From the NCBI GenBank assembly GCA_903828645.1, contig CAIKNA010000133.1, forward strand, positions 1-54,125: 54,125 nucleotides of DNA, written 5' to 3'. A model generated the notes under the pieces. That model had not been told where the DNA came from, did not search any database, and saw only the letters and a list, made by a program, of their open reading frames with translations. The translations under genes were made by a program, and so were the position numbers. Positions 26,860 through 36,851 of this stretch are shown here, piece after piece (position 1 is the first letter of the stretch; each line of letters starts with the position of its first letter). The DNA comes from an uncultured Bacteroidales bacterium. Lineage in GTDB: Bacteria > Bacteroidota > Bacteroidia > Bacteroidales > FEN-979.

Positions 26860-29361
26860 TTGGAACGGATCACCCTGTTTGCTGATGTTTTATTGCCACT
26901 TCCGGTAGGAGGAACATTCACGTACCGTGTCCCATTCGACCTGAATGAGGAGGTGCAGGCTGGTGTGCGCGTGGTGGTGCAGTTCGGGGCCAGGAAAATT
27001 TATACTGCCCTCATCATCCGGGTGCATGAAATTCCTCCTTCAGCACATGTTCCTAAATGTATTCTCTCAATTCTGGATCAGAATCCCATTGTGAATCCAG
27101 TGCAAAGTGCTTTCTGGGAATGGCTTGCGGGATATTATCTTTGCCATCCCGGCGAAGTGATGAATGCCGCACTTCCCTCGGCTTTCAAACTTGCCAGTGA
27201 ATCAAAGATTGCCTTAAACCCGCTCCGCCCCGATGATCTTTCCGGGTTGAACGAAAAGGAACTAATTCTGATTGAAGCCCTCCATCATCGCAAAAGCATT
27301 GCCATATCAGAGGTTGCAAAAATCCTGGACCAGCAAAAGACCATCCCGGTCATCAAAACGCTTATCGAAAAGGGGATCATTGTGCCCGAAGAAGAACTGA
27401 ATGATCCATACAGGCCGAAACGTGAAGCCTTTGTGAGGTTATTGCCCGGGTATGCTGAAGAGGGGGATGCTTTGAGGTTGTTGTTCGACCAGCTTGAAAA
27501 GCGGGCTAAAAAACAGCTTGAAGTGGTGATGACTTATGTCGCTCTTTCGAGGTACGGGTTTGGGGAGTTGAAAGAGGTCAGGCGCAAGGAGCTCCTGAAA
27601 CAATCGAAAGGAAGTGCGGCCCAACTTGATATCCTGGTTGAAAAAGGGATATTCGAAACCTATGAAAAACTCGTCAGCCGGTTCGACACGACAGGGCAGG
27701 AGTCGGATACAGAACAAATTGAACTTACAGAAAGTCAGGAAGTTGCCCTTGCAAAGGTCAGGGAGTCGTTTGAGACCAAAGATGTCGTGTTGTTGCATGG
27801 CGTTACCTCCAGCGGCAAGACCGAGCTCTATATCAAACTTATCAGGGATGTGATCGACCAGGGAAAACAGGTGCTTTTCATGTTACCTGAAATCGCGCTG
27901 ACGACGCAAATCATCAGCAGGTTGCGGAAATATTTCGGCGACAGGGTGGGAGTGTATCATTCACGGTTCAATGTCCACGAACGGGTTGAAATATGGAATG
28001 CAGTTCTTGAAAATAACTCCAACGGGCAAACCACCGGAAGGCAGTACGACATCATCCTGGGTGCCCGTTCTTCCCTGTTCCTGCCATTTTCGAACCTGGG
28101 ACTTGTGGTTATTGACGAAGAGCATGATCCTTCCTTCAAGCAAATGGATCCCGCCCCTCGTTACAACGGTCGTGATGCTGCCATTTACCTGTCGCACATC
28201 CATGGTTCCAAAACCCTGCTGGGTTCTGCAACGCCTTCGGTTGAAAGTTACTTCAACGCCTTGCAGGGAAAATACGGGCTGGTTGAGCTTTTTGAACGTT
28301 TTGGGAACATGGAGATGCCACGGATACAGATTGTCGACGTAAAGGAAGCTTTGCGCCAGGGATTGATGAAAAGCCATTTTTCCGTGGTTTTACTAAAACA
28401 GATCGCAATACTGCTTGGCAATGGGGAACAGGCCATCCTGTTTCAGAACCGGCGGGGTTTTTCACTGCGCCTCGAATGTGATGTGTGTCACTGGATGCCA
28501 ACCTGTAAAAACTGTGACGTCACGCTAGTCTACCATAAGAAAATCAACCAGCTGCGCTGTCATTATTGCGGGTACGTTTCAAGGATTCCGGAGAAGTGTC
28601 CGGATTGTCAAAGTGTCAACATTAAAATGAAGGGTTTTGGTACCGAAAAGGTGGAGGAGGAGCTGGGACTGATTTTTCCCAGGGCCCGTATCGCCCGGAT
28701 GGATCTTGATACCACGCGCACCAAACATTCACTTCAGCAGATCATTGGTGATTTTGAGGCCCGTAAGATCGACATCCTTGTGGGTACCCAGATGGTGACC
28801 AAGGGACTCGATTTTGACAACGTGAGCCTGGTCTGCATTCTCAATGCCGACAACATGCTTAGTTATCCCGATTTCCGGGCTTTCGAACGTAGTTTTCAGC
28901 TCATGGCACAGGTCAGCGGCCGTTCGGGACGGAAATTCAAGCAGGGCAGCGTAATCATCCAGACATACCATCCGAAACATCCGGTAATCCTTGACGTCGT
29001 CAAAAATGACTACCTGGCTATGTTCAAACAACAGCTGGTTGAAAGGCAGAAGTTCAGCTATCCGCCCTATACGAGGCTGGTCCTGCTCAAATTGAAACAC
29101 AAAGACCCCGATTTGCTGAACAAAGCAGCAGATCACCTGGCAAAATTGTTGCGGAGGGATTTTGGGAAACGGATCCTTGGCCCCGAATTTCCGATGGTTT
29201 CGCGGATCATGAACTATTATATCAAGCACATCATGGTCAAGATAGAAAGAGAGGTCTCATCCTCGGCGATGAAGGCAAAACTGGTTGAGGAGATTGGGAG
29301 ATTTTATCAAAACCCGGCTTTCAGACCGGTAAAAGTGATTATGGATGTCGATCCGCAGTAG
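26860..29361 (+). CDS. priA: Primosomal protein N' (replication restart helicase)
   Basis: The 833-residue protein is a superfamily 2 DNA helicase that reloads the replisome at stalled forks. The 3'-DNA-binding domain is at the N-terminus (ADVLLPLPVGGTFTYRVP). The helicase core has Walker A GVTSSGKTELY, Walker B VIDEEHDPSFKQ and GSATPSVESY. The zinc-binding insertion is clear: CDVCHWMPTCKNC, then CHYCG and CPDC. Motifs V and VI appear as GTQMVTKGLDFDNV and QVSGRSGR. The start is TTG at 26860, the only start that keeps the N-terminal domain whole. Its 3' end overlaps the convergent DivIC-like gene by 23 bases. Confidence 0.95.
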   Translation: MERITLFADVLLPLPVGGTFTYRVPFDLNEEVQAGVRVVVQFGARKIYTALIIRVHEIPPSAHVPKCILSILDQNPIVNPVQSAFWEWLAGYYLCHPGEVMNAALPSAFKLASESKIALNPLRPDDLSGLNEKELILIEALHHRKSIAISEVAKILDQQKTIPVIKTLIEKGIIVPEEELNDPYRPKREAFVRLLPGYAEEGDALRLLFDQLEKRAKKQLEVVMTYVALSRYGFGELKEVRRKELLKQSKGSAAQLDILVEKGIFETYEKLVSRFDTTGQESDTEQIELTESQEVALAKVRESFETKDVVLLHGVTSSGKTELYIKLIRDVIDQGKQVLFMLPEIALTTQIISRLRKYFGDRVGVYHSRFNVHERVEIWNAVLENNSNGQTTGRQYDIILGARSSLFLPFSNLGLVVIDEEHDPSFKQMDPAPRYNGRDAAIYLSHIHGSKTLLGSATPSVESYFNALQGKYGLVELFERFGNMEMPRIQIVDVKEALRQGLMKSHFSVVLLKQIAILLGNGEQAILFQNRRGFSLRLECDVCHWMPTCKNCDVTLVYHKKINQLRCHYCGYVSRIPEKCPDCQSVNIKMKGFGTEKVEEELGLIFPRARIARMDLDTTRTKHSLQQIIGDFEARKIDILVGTQMVTKGLDFDNVSLVCILNADNMLSYPDFRAFERSFQLMAQVSGRSGRKFKQGSVIIQTYHPKHPVILDVVKNDYLAMFKQQLVERQKFSYPPYTRLVLLKLKHKDPDLLNKAADHLAKLLRRDFGKRILGPEFPMVSRIMNYYIKHIMVKIEREVSSSAMKAKLVEEIGRFYQNPAFRPVKVIMDVDPQ

Positions 29362-29653
29362 TGTCGATCACCAGGAAAAGGTCTTCGTTATCCTTCTTCA
29401 TCAGGTACCGCTCCCTGGCAAACTTCTCAAGCTGGGTACTGTCGGTCATTAACTGGTTGGTAAGGGTCGAATCCCTCCTGATTTCCTGGAGATAGAACTG
29501 TTTTTCGAGGTTAATGCCATCCAGTTTTTCCTGCAAATGGTTGCGCGTCATCAGGTTGTTGCTGTCGAAAAACACCATCCATACCACAAATGCCACCGTT
29601 GTAAGGAAGAATTTGTTGGTAAGGATCCGGAAGATCAACCTGAAGACGGACAT
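29339..29653 (-). CDS. Septum formation initiator (FtsB/DivIC-like)
   Basis: The 104-residue protein has one N-terminal membrane helix (about 13-30, NKFFLTTVAFVVWMVFF) and then a coiled coil (about 38-75) ending in the family motif EKFARERYLMKKDNEDLFLV. FtsB/DivIC proteins bridge early and late divisome components. The basic N-terminus and short acidic tail fit the family. It lies 37 bases after ppk1, with a GATTTAC array filling the gap, and its last 23 bases overlap the end of priA on the other strand. Confidence 0.9.
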   Translation of the reverse strand: MSVFRLIFRILTNKFFLTTVAFVVWMVFFDSNNLMTRNHLQEKLDGINLEKQFYLQEIRRDSTLTNQLMTDSTQLEKFARERYLMKKDNEDLFLVIDTTADRHP

Positions 29654-29657
29654 TTTT

Positions 29658-29690
29658 GATTTACGATTTACGATTTACGATTTACGATTT
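29658..29690 (+). repeat. GATTTAC heptamer array 4
   Basis: Four exact GATTTAC units and a GATTT tail. The array fills the gap between the DivIC-like start and the ppk1 stop and reaches the last base of the ppk1 stop codon. Confidence 0.92.
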
Positions 29691-31744
29691 CAGACCTGCT
29701 CCTTAAGATAGTTGTAGATTTCCACCTGGGACCGGATGAGCGGGCCCCTGGTTTTTTTGTATTTATTTTGTTCATCAGGTCCGATCACCCTGGCTTTGAC
29801 ATTGTCCGACAATTGAATGTCGAGCATTGTCCGTAGTTGTTCCTGGATTCCCCTGTCGTGGATTGGAGTAGCCACCTCGATGCGGTTGTCGAAGTTACGG
29901 ACCATCCAGTCTGCGGAGGTAATGTAATACTGGTTGTCGCCCCCGTTGCAGAAAACAATGATGCGGGCATGCTCCAGGAAGCGGTCAACAATGCTGATGG
30001 CTTCGATGTTGTCGCTCAAACCGGGAATTCCCGGTACCAAAGTGCAGATACCCCGGATGATGAGCTTGATCTTTACGCCGGCCTGGCTGGCTTTGTAAAG
30101 CTTCTTCACCATGGTTCCGTCGACGAGGCTGTTCAGTTTGATGATAACCCATGCCTCCCTTCCCGCCGCAGCATGATGCATCTCGTTGATCAGCATCTTG
30201 ATGTAAAAATTCCGCATGTTCACTGGAGCAACGACCAGCTCTTTGAACTTGTAGGGACGGTAACTCTCTTCGATCAGGTGAAAGGCATTCACCACATCGT
30301 TGCAGATCGTTTGATCGGCTGTCAGCAGGCTGACGTCGGAATAAATTTTCGCGGTGGTCTCATTGAAATTTCCGGTGCCGATAAATGCAAAGAAGAAGTT
30401 GTTGTTGTTCTCCTTTCTGCGGATTACGATCAGTTTGCTGTGAACCTTGAACCCGGGGATGCTGTGAATGACCTTCACCCCCTCTTCACGCAGCCGTTCG
30501 GTCCAGAAAATGTTCGCCTCTTCATCAAACCGCGCCTGCAGTTCCATGAATACCGTCACATACTTGCCATTTCTTGCGGCGTTGATGAGTGCATTGATGA
30601 CGCCCGAATTTTTGGCAGCCCGGTAAATGGTCATTTTGATGGAGCGTACCTTCGGGTCGATGGAAGCTTCGCGCAGGAGGTCGATGATGTACTGGAACGA
30701 CTGGTAGGGATAGTGAAGCATGATGTCTTTCTGCCTGATGGAGGTGAGAATGCTCCGGTTCAATGGCAGATCTTTATGCATGAGGGGAATCAGCGGCTCG
30801 TACTCAAGTTCCCTGTGCCCGAGATTGGGAAATCCCATGAAATCTTTGAAGTTGTGATACCGCCCGCCACCCCTGATGGGATCGTCCTTGGTGATTTCAA
30901 GCCGCCTGGTAATGGTTTTCAATAAATCAGGCGGGATCGATTTGTCATAAACAAACCTCACCGGGATGCCTCGTTTCCGCTGTTTCAGGCTTTCCGTCAT
31001 CACCTCCAGGAAACTCTTGGAAACATCGGTGTCTATGTCAATTTCGGCATCACGGGTGATTTTTACCGTATAGGCTGAAAAGGTGTCATAACCGAAGATG
31101 GAGAAAATTTCTGAAAGACAGTACCTGATGATGTCGTCGAGAAGGATGATGTAACGTTTCTCCCCTTCGGTGGGCAGTATCAGGAATCTCGAGATGGTTT
31201 TTGTGGGCAGTTCTATCAGCGCATAATCATCCTTGAGCGCTTTGTCGTTTCGGCCAATAATAACTGCGAGGTAGATTGATTTATCACGAAGGGAGGATAT
31301 GTCCTGCAAACTGCTGACCATGATGGGGAACAACCCGCCGCGAACCTGCTCCCTGAAATATTTGCGAACAAATATCCCCTGCGATTCAGAAAGCTGTGTC
31401 TCGTTCACTATGAAGATGTTATGAACGGTCAGTTCACTCAGTATCTTTTCATAAACCTGCATGAACTCGCGCTCCTGCGTCTGGACCAGCGCACCGATTT
31501 CCTTAAGCGCTTTCTTGGGATTTACGGGGGCATCGTAATGAATGCGCTCCACCTTGAGCATGCGGTTCAGTGTTGCTACCCGTACCCGGAAAAATTCGTC
31601 GCGGTTGTTGGAGAAAATTCCAAGGAATTTCAATCGTTCCAGGAGGGGATTGCGTTCGTCTGCCGCCTCCTGCAATACCCGGCCGTTAAAGTAGAGCCAG
31701 TTCAGGTCGCGGTTCAGGATAGGTACTTTCTGTCTGGCCGCCAT
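29690..31744 (-). CDS. ppk1: Polyphosphate kinase 1
   Basis: The 684-residue enzyme reversibly transfers the terminal phosphate of ATP to polyphosphate. The order of domains is N-terminal (LNRDLNWLYFNGRVLQEA, NNRDEFFRVRVATL), head, and two phospholipase D-like catalytic domains. The autophosphorylated His is in PGFKVHSKLIVI and the second His in RFLEHARIIVF, followed by TSADWMVRNFDNRIEV. The MTIYR segment of the first catalytic domain is also present. The ATG directly follows the sixA stop with no gap, so the two are probably cotranscribed. Confidence 0.96.
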   Translation of the reverse strand: MAARQKVPILNRDLNWLYFNGRVLQEAADERNPLLERLKFLGIFSNNRDEFFRVRVATLNRMLKVERIHYDAPVNPKKALKEIGALVQTQEREFMQVYEKILSELTVHNIFIVNETQLSESQGIFVRKYFREQVRGGLFPIMVSSLQDISSLRDKSIYLAVIIGRNDKALKDDYALIELPTKTISRFLILPTEGEKRYIILLDDIIRYCLSEIFSIFGYDTFSAYTVKITRDAEIDIDTDVSKSFLEVMTESLKQRKRGIPVRFVYDKSIPPDLLKTITRRLEITKDDPIRGGGRYHNFKDFMGFPNLGHRELEYEPLIPLMHKDLPLNRSILTSIRQKDIMLHYPYQSFQYIIDLLREASIDPKVRSIKMTIYRAAKNSGVINALINAARNGKYVTVFMELQARFDEEANIFWTERLREEGVKVIHSIPGFKVHSKLIVIRRKENNNNFFFAFIGTGNFNETTAKIYSDVSLLTADQTICNDVVNAFHLIEESYRPYKFKELVVAPVNMRNFYIKMLINEMHHAAAGREAWVIIKLNSLVDGTMVKKLYKASQAGVKIKLIIRGICTLVPGIPGLSDNIEAISIVDRFLEHARIIVFCNGGDNQYYITSADWMVRNFDNRIEVATPIHDRGIQEQLRTMLDIQLSDNVKARVIGPDEQNKYKKTRGPLIRSQVEIYNYLKEQV

Positions 31745-32239
31745 TTATTTCAACAATTTCGGATAGAGAATGAACTCCTGCACAGCCTCTTTTGAGGGGA
31801 TCTCCTCCCACTTATCCGTGTTGAATGACAGGCATACCACGCATGAAGTAGGCATGCTTTCGATTCCGGGATGTAAAAACAGGTTTGCCAGGTTCGTGAT
31901 CGTCGGATTATGGCCGAAGATCATCAGTGAGTTGAGGTCGTTGGGTGTGCCGTAGATGATGTCAAGGATCCGGTCGTAGTAACCGTCGTATATTTTCCGG
32001 TCGGTCTTTATCTTATTTAAAGGGTAGTTCAAACCCGCCGCCACGATCTTTGCAGTTTCATAAGCCCGGATTGCCGGGCTCGAAATCATCAGGTCGACGG
32101 AGATTCCTTTTTTCAGCAGGGAATCCACGATCAGCCTGGTCTTGTTGATCCCTTTGGGAATCAACGGACGGTCGGAGTCCGGCACACCCGGTTCTTCCCA
32201 GGAGGATTTGGCATGGCGCATCAGAAACAGGGTCTTCAT
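31745..32239 (-). CDS. sixA: SixA-type phosphohistidine phosphatase
   Basis: The 164-residue histidine-phosphatase-superfamily protein has the RHG-type motif LFLMRHAKSSW near the start and the second catalytic His in MIFGHNPTITN. Short length without extra domains and the SSPAIRAYETAKIV helix match SixA, which dephosphorylates phosphohistidine in phosphorelay or PTS proteins. It lies 23 bases after glyA and abuts ppk1. The pairing with ppk1, whose product carries a phosphohistidine intermediate, is suggestive, but no functional link can be shown from sequence. Confidence 0.88.
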   Translation of the reverse strand: MKTLFLMRHAKSSWEEPGVPDSDRPLIPKGINKTRLIVDSLLKKGISVDLMISSPAIRAYETAKIVAAGLNYPLNKIKTDRKIYDGYYDRILDIIYGTPNDLNSLMIFGHNPTITNLANLFLHPGIESMPTSCVVCLSFNTDKWEEIPSKEAVQEFILYPKLLK

Positions 32240-32262
32240 AGCTTACATTGCTTTCATTATTT

Positions 32263-33543
32263 TTAGTAAGCAAACAGCGGGAATTCAGCCATCATTTCGT
32301 TGACTTTTTTGCCCACTGTCAGGATTTTAGATTCGTTTTCTATGTCGCTGATCACGTCATCGATCAGGTTTACGATGCTGGCCATATGTTTTTCTTTCAA
32401 TCCGCGGGTGGTAATGGCCGGTGTCCCCACACGGAGCCCCGATGTTTGGAAGGGGGAGCGGCTGTCGAACGGAACCATGTTCTTATTCACGGTAATGTCG
32501 GCCTTTACAAGAATATTTTCAACCTGTTTTCCTGTGATGTTTGGGAATTTGCTCCGCAGGTCGATGAGCATGAGGTGGTTGTCTGTTCCGCCTGAAATCA
32601 CATGATATCCTTTGTCCATGAAGGCTTTTGCCATGGCGTTGGCATTTTTCTTCACCTGGAGGACATAGTCCATGTATTCGTCAGAAAGAGCTTCAAAGAA
32701 GGATACCGCCTTGGCAGCAATCACATGTTCCAGGGGCCCGCCCTGGATTCCAGGGAAAACAGCCGAATCAAGCAATTGCGACATCATCCTGATCTCACCC
32801 TTTGGGGTAGTGAGTTTCCACGGGTTTTCGAAATCCTTGCCCATGAGGATCATGCCACCGCGCGGACCACGCAGCGTTTTATGGGTTGTTGTGGTTACAA
32901 TATGGCAATGCGGCATGGGGTCGTTGAGAAGTCCGCGTGCAATCAGCCCGGCGGGGTGGGCGATGTCGGCGAGAAGCAAAGCGCCGATTTTGTCGGCAAT
33001 GCTGCGCATCCGTTTGTAATCCCAATCGCGGGAGTATGCAGAAGCACCGGCAATAATCAGTTTGGGTTTCATGGAGAGCGCCTTCTCTTCCATTTTATCA
33101 TAATCGATCATCCCGGTCTCCTGCTCAACCTGGTAAGCGATGGCTTTATAGAGGATGCCCGATGAATTCACCGGCGAACCGTGCGAAAGGTGACCGCCAT
33201 GAGAAAGATCAAGACCCATGAAGGTATCGCCGGGTTTCAGGCAGGCCATCAGCACAGCCATGTTGGCCTGGGCGCCCGAATGGGGCTGTACGTTCACCCA
33301 ATCGGCATTGAACAACTCTTTTGCCCGGTCAATTGCTAATTGCTCGGAGATGTCAACATTCTGGCAACCGCCGTAATATCTCTTGCCGGGATATCCCTCG
33401 GCATATTTGTTCGTCAGACATGATCCCATGGCTTTTAACACCTGGTCGCTGACAAAATTTTCTGATGCGATCAGCTCCAGTCCGCTGGTTTGCCGATGCA
33501 ATTCATCCTTAATGACCTTGAAAATCGCACTATCTTTTTTCAT
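32263..33543 (-). CDS. glyA: Serine hydroxymethyltransferase
   Basis: The PLP enzyme interconverts serine and glycine, charging tetrahydrofolate with a one-carbon unit. The N-terminus is typical ([28 protein letters not shown]) and the PLP-binding Lys is in [14 protein letters not shown] chose ATG 33543 ([10 protein letters not shown]), giving 426 residues, the normal length. The frame extends to 33606, but that would put the start inside the promoter box at 33604-33611. It heads the group glyA, sixA, ppk1, divIC-like. Confidence 0.97.
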   Translation of the reverse strand: MKKDSAIFKVIKDELHRQTSGLELIASENFVSDQVLKAMGSCLTNKYAEGYPGKRYYGGCQNVDISEQLAIDRAKELFNADWVNVQPHSGAQANMAVLMACLKPGDTFMGLDLSHGGHLSHGSPVNSSGILYKAIAYQVEQETGMIDYDKMEEKALSMKPKLIIAGASAYSRDWDYKRMRSIADKIGALLLADIAHPAGLIARGLLNDPMPHCHIVTTTTHKTLRGPRGGMILMGKDFENPWKLTTPKGEIRMMSQLLDSAVFPGIQGGPLEHVIAAKAVSFFEALSDEYMDYVLQVKKNANAMAKAFMDKGYHVISGGTDNHLMLIDLRSKFPNITGKQVENILVKADITVNKNMVPFDSRSPFQTSGLRVGTPAITTRGLKEKHMASIVNLIDDVISDIENESKILTVGKKVNEMMAEFPLFAY

Positions 33544-33603
33544 AACAGGTTGAAATTTTAGAGAATAAATATCGTTGAAATTAATGAAGGTCGTTTGGAG
33601 GAA

Positions 33604-33611
33604 CAAAAGTA
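33604..33611 (-). promoter_or_regulatory. Promoter (-7 box) of glyA
   Basis: TACTTTTG on the - strand; the preferred ATG is 60 bases downstream. The box rules out the longer start at 33606. The divergent gene at 33671 has only a near-match (GATATTTG) in the same gap. Confidence 0.6.
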
Positions 33612-33670
33612 AAATTATTTCAGATAAAATCTTGATATTTGCTTAGAAAAGTGAAAACGCAAATTGTTAA

Positions 33671-34858
33671 ATGCAAAATTCAAAGCCAAAGTCCACACGG
33701 GTTACCAATGTTCTGATTTTTCTCTTCCTGTTGATGCAGACACCTGTTTTTTCCCAGTTATCTGCCGGGTTGGATGATACCATCAATCCCGGGGTTCCGG
33801 TGAACCTCTCTGCAAAATTCGGATTGCTTGCCAATGGGGTGTCCATCCTGGATAATGGCGTTGAAGGACCATTTGATATCGGGTTCCCCTTTACCTTTTA
33901 CGGTAAAAAATTCACCGGGTTTTCCATCGGAGAGAATGGCTGGATCAGTTTTACCCACAACCCGTACTGGGGAACGACCCGCAACATCCGTCTTCCGAGT
34001 ATGGACAATAAAAGCCCGAAGAATTGTATTCTCGGGGCCATGGAGGATTATAACCCGATTCCTGCCGGGAGTCCCTATATTTATTATCAGACGATCGGGC
34101 AGTCTCCGCACAGGAAACTTGTGGTCATGTGGTGCCAGTGTCCGATGTATAGTTGCCTGGCCCTTTCCGTTACATTTCAAATCGTCCTGATTGAAGGTGA
34201 TACCATTGAAACCCATATTTTCAACAAACCGGTGTGTGCCGACTGGGATAACAAGTGTACCATCGGGATCCAGGATGAGAGCGGTAGCAGGTGCGACACG
34301 CTTCCAAATAAAAACAGGAACTCCACTTCGTTCAGTGTCAGCAAGGAAGGCTGGCGGTACGTTCCGACATCATCCGATACCTATGCTGTAACCCAGATTC
34401 CGTATCACATGGAACCGATTACCCCGGGGGATAAAATATCTTTCAGGTGGTACCAGGGATCAGATTTTTTGTCTGATCAGCAAACCCTTTTGGTTGCTCC
34501 TTCTCAGACAACAACCTATCGTGCCGTTTGCACTTTGTGCAGCGGAGAAGAGTTCTCGGATGAAATGACAGTGTTCGTTGTTCCATATATTCCCAGTGCC
34601 TTTACGCCTAACGGAGACGGGCTTAACGACATTTTCCGGATCCTTGGGCTGCCGGCTGAGAACATCACGGAATTCAACTTACAGATATTTAACCGGTGGG
34701 GGCAGATGGTGTTTTCCTCAAAAGATATCCTTGAAGGATGGGATGGAAAACTGAACGGAGAGGTTTGCCCTGAGGGTGAATATGTTTGGGTGATATTCTA
34801 TGAGGACAATAAAAAGACAAAAACCAGCAACAAGGGGCTGATCACACTTCTTCGCTGA
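33671..34858 (+). CDS. Secreted T9SS type B protein, function unknown
   Basis: The 395-residue protein has a signal peptide (about 1-29, ending PVFSQ). A central beta-rich region (about 40-230) contains FDIGFPFTFYGKKFTGFSIGENGWISF and TFQIVLIEGDTIETHIF, a pattern resembling nidogen-like or PEP-CTERM-like extracellular beta-sandwich modules. A short Ig-like linker follows, and the last 90 residues (IPSAFTPNGDGLNDIFRI, IFNRWGQMVFSS, GWDGKLNGEVCPEGEYVWV) are the T9SS type B sorting domain. It probably ends up on the surface or in the medium. The next gene, 19 bases on, carries the same type of sorting domain. No PorP/SprF gene is adjacent. Confidence 0.85.
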   Translation: MQNSKPKSTRVTNVLIFLFLLMQTPVFSQLSAGLDDTINPGVPVNLSAKFGLLANGVSILDNGVEGPFDIGFPFTFYGKKFTGFSIGENGWISFTHNPYWGTTRNIRLPSMDNKSPKNCILGAMEDYNPIPAGSPYIYYQTIGQSPHRKLVVMWCQCPMYSCLALSVTFQIVLIEGDTIETHIFNKPVCADWDNKCTIGIQDESGSRCDTLPNKNRNSTSFSVSKEGWRYVPTSSDTYAVTQIPYHMEPITPGDKISFRWYQGSDFLSDQQTLLVAPSQTTTYRAVCTLCSGEEFSDEMTVFVVPYIPSAFTPNGDGLNDIFRILGLPAENITEFNLQIFNRWGQMVFSSKDILEGWDGKLNGEVCPEGEYVWVIFYEDNKKTKTSNKGLITLLR

Positions 34859-34877
34859 GATTCAAGTTCAAACCGGT

Positions 34878-36773
34878 ATGAAAACTAAGTGGCTTCCGTT
34901 TTTCATCGCATGTATTTTCACCTCCTTTTGTTGTGCACAGAGTGCTGATTTTACTGTCCCGGATACGGCTTGCCAGGGGAAGCCCGTGAATATTACCAAT
35001 GTTCAGCCTCCCTCAGCAATTTCTTACAAATGGAGTTTTTGCAGCGGGAATGCAGCTACTGAACCTGATGGTGACAATATCGGCAACCCCAACCAGCTCC
35101 TGAATGGTCCCAGTTATATCACCCTTGTCCAGGATGGCCCGGATTATTATACTTTTACGACCAGTGCCACAAATTCCAAAATTGTACGCTGTTTTTTCGG
35201 GAGTTCCCTTACCCAGTTCCCTTTGACGATCACCGATCTTGGAAACTTTGGGTATGCATCGGGCCAGATGAGAGGCATCCAGGTCAAAAAAGACAATGGC
35301 GTGTGGTATGGGTTTGTCGCCAATGGAAATACCCTGTTGAGATTGGTTTTCGGCGCCTCACTCTCCCTTACTCCGTCGGCACAGGTTGTATCTTTAAATA
35401 GTCTTTATGCCACAGGCTTGGCAATAACAAAGGAGGGGACAGACTGGATTGGCTTTTTTACGGAAGAAGGAGGAAACAAACTTGTCCGCCTTGATTTCGG
35501 ACCAAGCCTGGGCAATAACCCTCTGGTTACGGATCTTGGAAACATTGGCCAGCTTGTAGGCCCCACCTGTATTGTCCTTGAAAAGGAAAACAGCAACTGG
35601 TATGCCTTCATCTGCAACATCGCCAACAACACCCTGACACGCATTGAATTCGGAACCTCCCTGGTGAACCCGCTTCCGGGTGGGACAAACTTTGCCAATG
35701 TCAGCGGGTTATACCTGAATGCCGGCATAACGCTGATCAATGACTGCGGAGGAGTAACCGGTTTTGTAACAAACATGAGAATCCAGTCCAATTTTTGTAT
35801 CGTCCACCTGGTTTTTAAAGCCGGCCTGGGGGGACCAATAACGGGGTATCATATCCCAAACAAGGGGGTTTTGAATCAACCCTACGGGATTTCAGAAGTT
35901 GTAAGACAGGGAGACACCCTGTATGCTTTTGTGGCAAACTTTGGCAGTTCTTCCATTACACGAATGTATTTCCCATCATGCACAGCGGCATCCCGGCCTT
36001 TTGATACCGGTCCCAATCCTCTTCCGGTCGCCTATGCTGATACCGGGAGCTACAACATCCAGTTGACCGTCGATGACGCGTCGTCGGTTCAATCGTCAAA
36101 GTGCAGGAAAATAGTGATCATTCCCAAACCGGTCATATCCCTTGGAAAAGACCGGGTTTTCTGCCAGGGACAAAATGCCCTGCTGGATGCGGGTGCCGGC
36201 TATAGCCTTTACAGCTGGTCCACCGGTGCCGCAACCCGGACCATCACCGTCGATACTACCGGGACCTATTGGGCCAGGGTGACCAATTCAGGGAATTGCG
36301 ATGCCGCGGATACCGTCAAAGTGACCGTTAAGAAATCTGCAGAGGCACTCGTTGATACAACGATTTGCCAGGGCTTGTCCTACCTGGCCCAGCAAGCCCT
36401 GCAGACCCAAAACGGGATATACCGCGATACCCTGAAGATGGTGAGTGGCTGCGACAGCATTGTGACCACCAACCTTAAGTTTGAAGAGTGCCCTTTGCTG
36501 ATCTGGTTTCCGAATGCCTTTACGCCAAACGGAGATGGGGTGAATGATTTCTTCAAACCACAGGGGGAGCATATTACCAAATACTTACTGCAAATCTATG
36601 ATCGGTGGGGAACCAAGGTCTTTGAATCGGTCAATATCAACCAGGGTTGGGATGGGACTATGAATGGAAGGGTTGCCGGCACTGATGTCTATACTTACGA
36701 TGCTACCTTTGAGACCTTGCAATACCCCGGAGTCTCCCATCGTGAAACGGGAACTTTCACCCTGGCAAGATGA
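34878..36773 (+). CDS. Secreted beta-propeller-like T9SS type B protein
   Basis: The 631-residue protein has a signal peptide (about 1-20). Residues about 60-370 hold five or six repeats of roughly 50-60 residues with cores like WYGFVANGNTLLRLVFGASL, each pairing an aromatic-rich strand with FG-x-SL; this looks like a six-blade NHL/SMP-30-style propeller. PKD/Ig-like sequence follows (about 375-410, TGSYNIQLTVDDAS), then another Ig-like module (SLGKDRVFCQGQNALLDAG). The last 95 residues (FPNAFTPNGDGVNDFF, IYDRWGTKVFES, GWDGTMNG) are a T9SS type B sorting domain. It probably acts as an extracellular binding protein; the ligand is unknown. The gene lies 19 bases after another type B gene. Confidence 0.85.
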   Translation: MKTKWLPFFIACIFTSFCCAQSADFTVPDTACQGKPVNITNVQPPSAISYKWSFCSGNAATEPDGDNIGNPNQLLNGPSYITLVQDGPDYYTFTTSATNSKIVRCFFGSSLTQFPLTITDLGNFGYASGQMRGIQVKKDNGVWYGFVANGNTLLRLVFGASLSLTPSAQVVSLNSLYATGLAITKEGTDWIGFFTEEGGNKLVRLDFGPSLGNNPLVTDLGNIGQLVGPTCIVLEKENSNWYAFICNIANNTLTRIEFGTSLVNPLPGGTNFANVSGLYLNAGITLINDCGGVTGFVTNMRIQSNFCIVHLVFKAGLGGPITGYHIPNKGVLNQPYGISEVVRQGDTLYAFVANFGSSSITRMYFPSCTAASRPFDTGPNPLPVAYADTGSYNIQLTVDDASSVQSSKCRKIVIIPKPVISLGKDRVFCQGQNALLDAGAGYSLYSWSTGAATRTITVDTTGTYWARVTNSGNCDAADTVKVTVKKSAEALVDTTICQGLSYLAQQALQTQNGIYRDTLKMVSGCDSIVTTNLKFEECPLLIWFPNAFTPNGDGVNDFFKPQGEHITKYLLQIYDRWGTKVFESVNINQGWDGTMNGRVAGTDVYTYDATFETLQYPGVSHRETGTFTLAR

Positions 36774-36851
36774 TTTTCTTTGGTTTGCTGAACCTTATTT
36801 TTTATATTTACGGTTCACTTAATCTCTTCAGATTTTCAGAATCCTACTCCC

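Noticed and set aside
29837-30925. 362-residue frame antisense to ppk1
   Set aside because: Lies entirely inside a gene with intact polyphosphate kinase motifs; no recognisable domain or start context.
33544-33606. Longer start of glyA at 33606
   Set aside because: It would overlap the TACTTTTG promoter box and adds 21 residues absent from the family.
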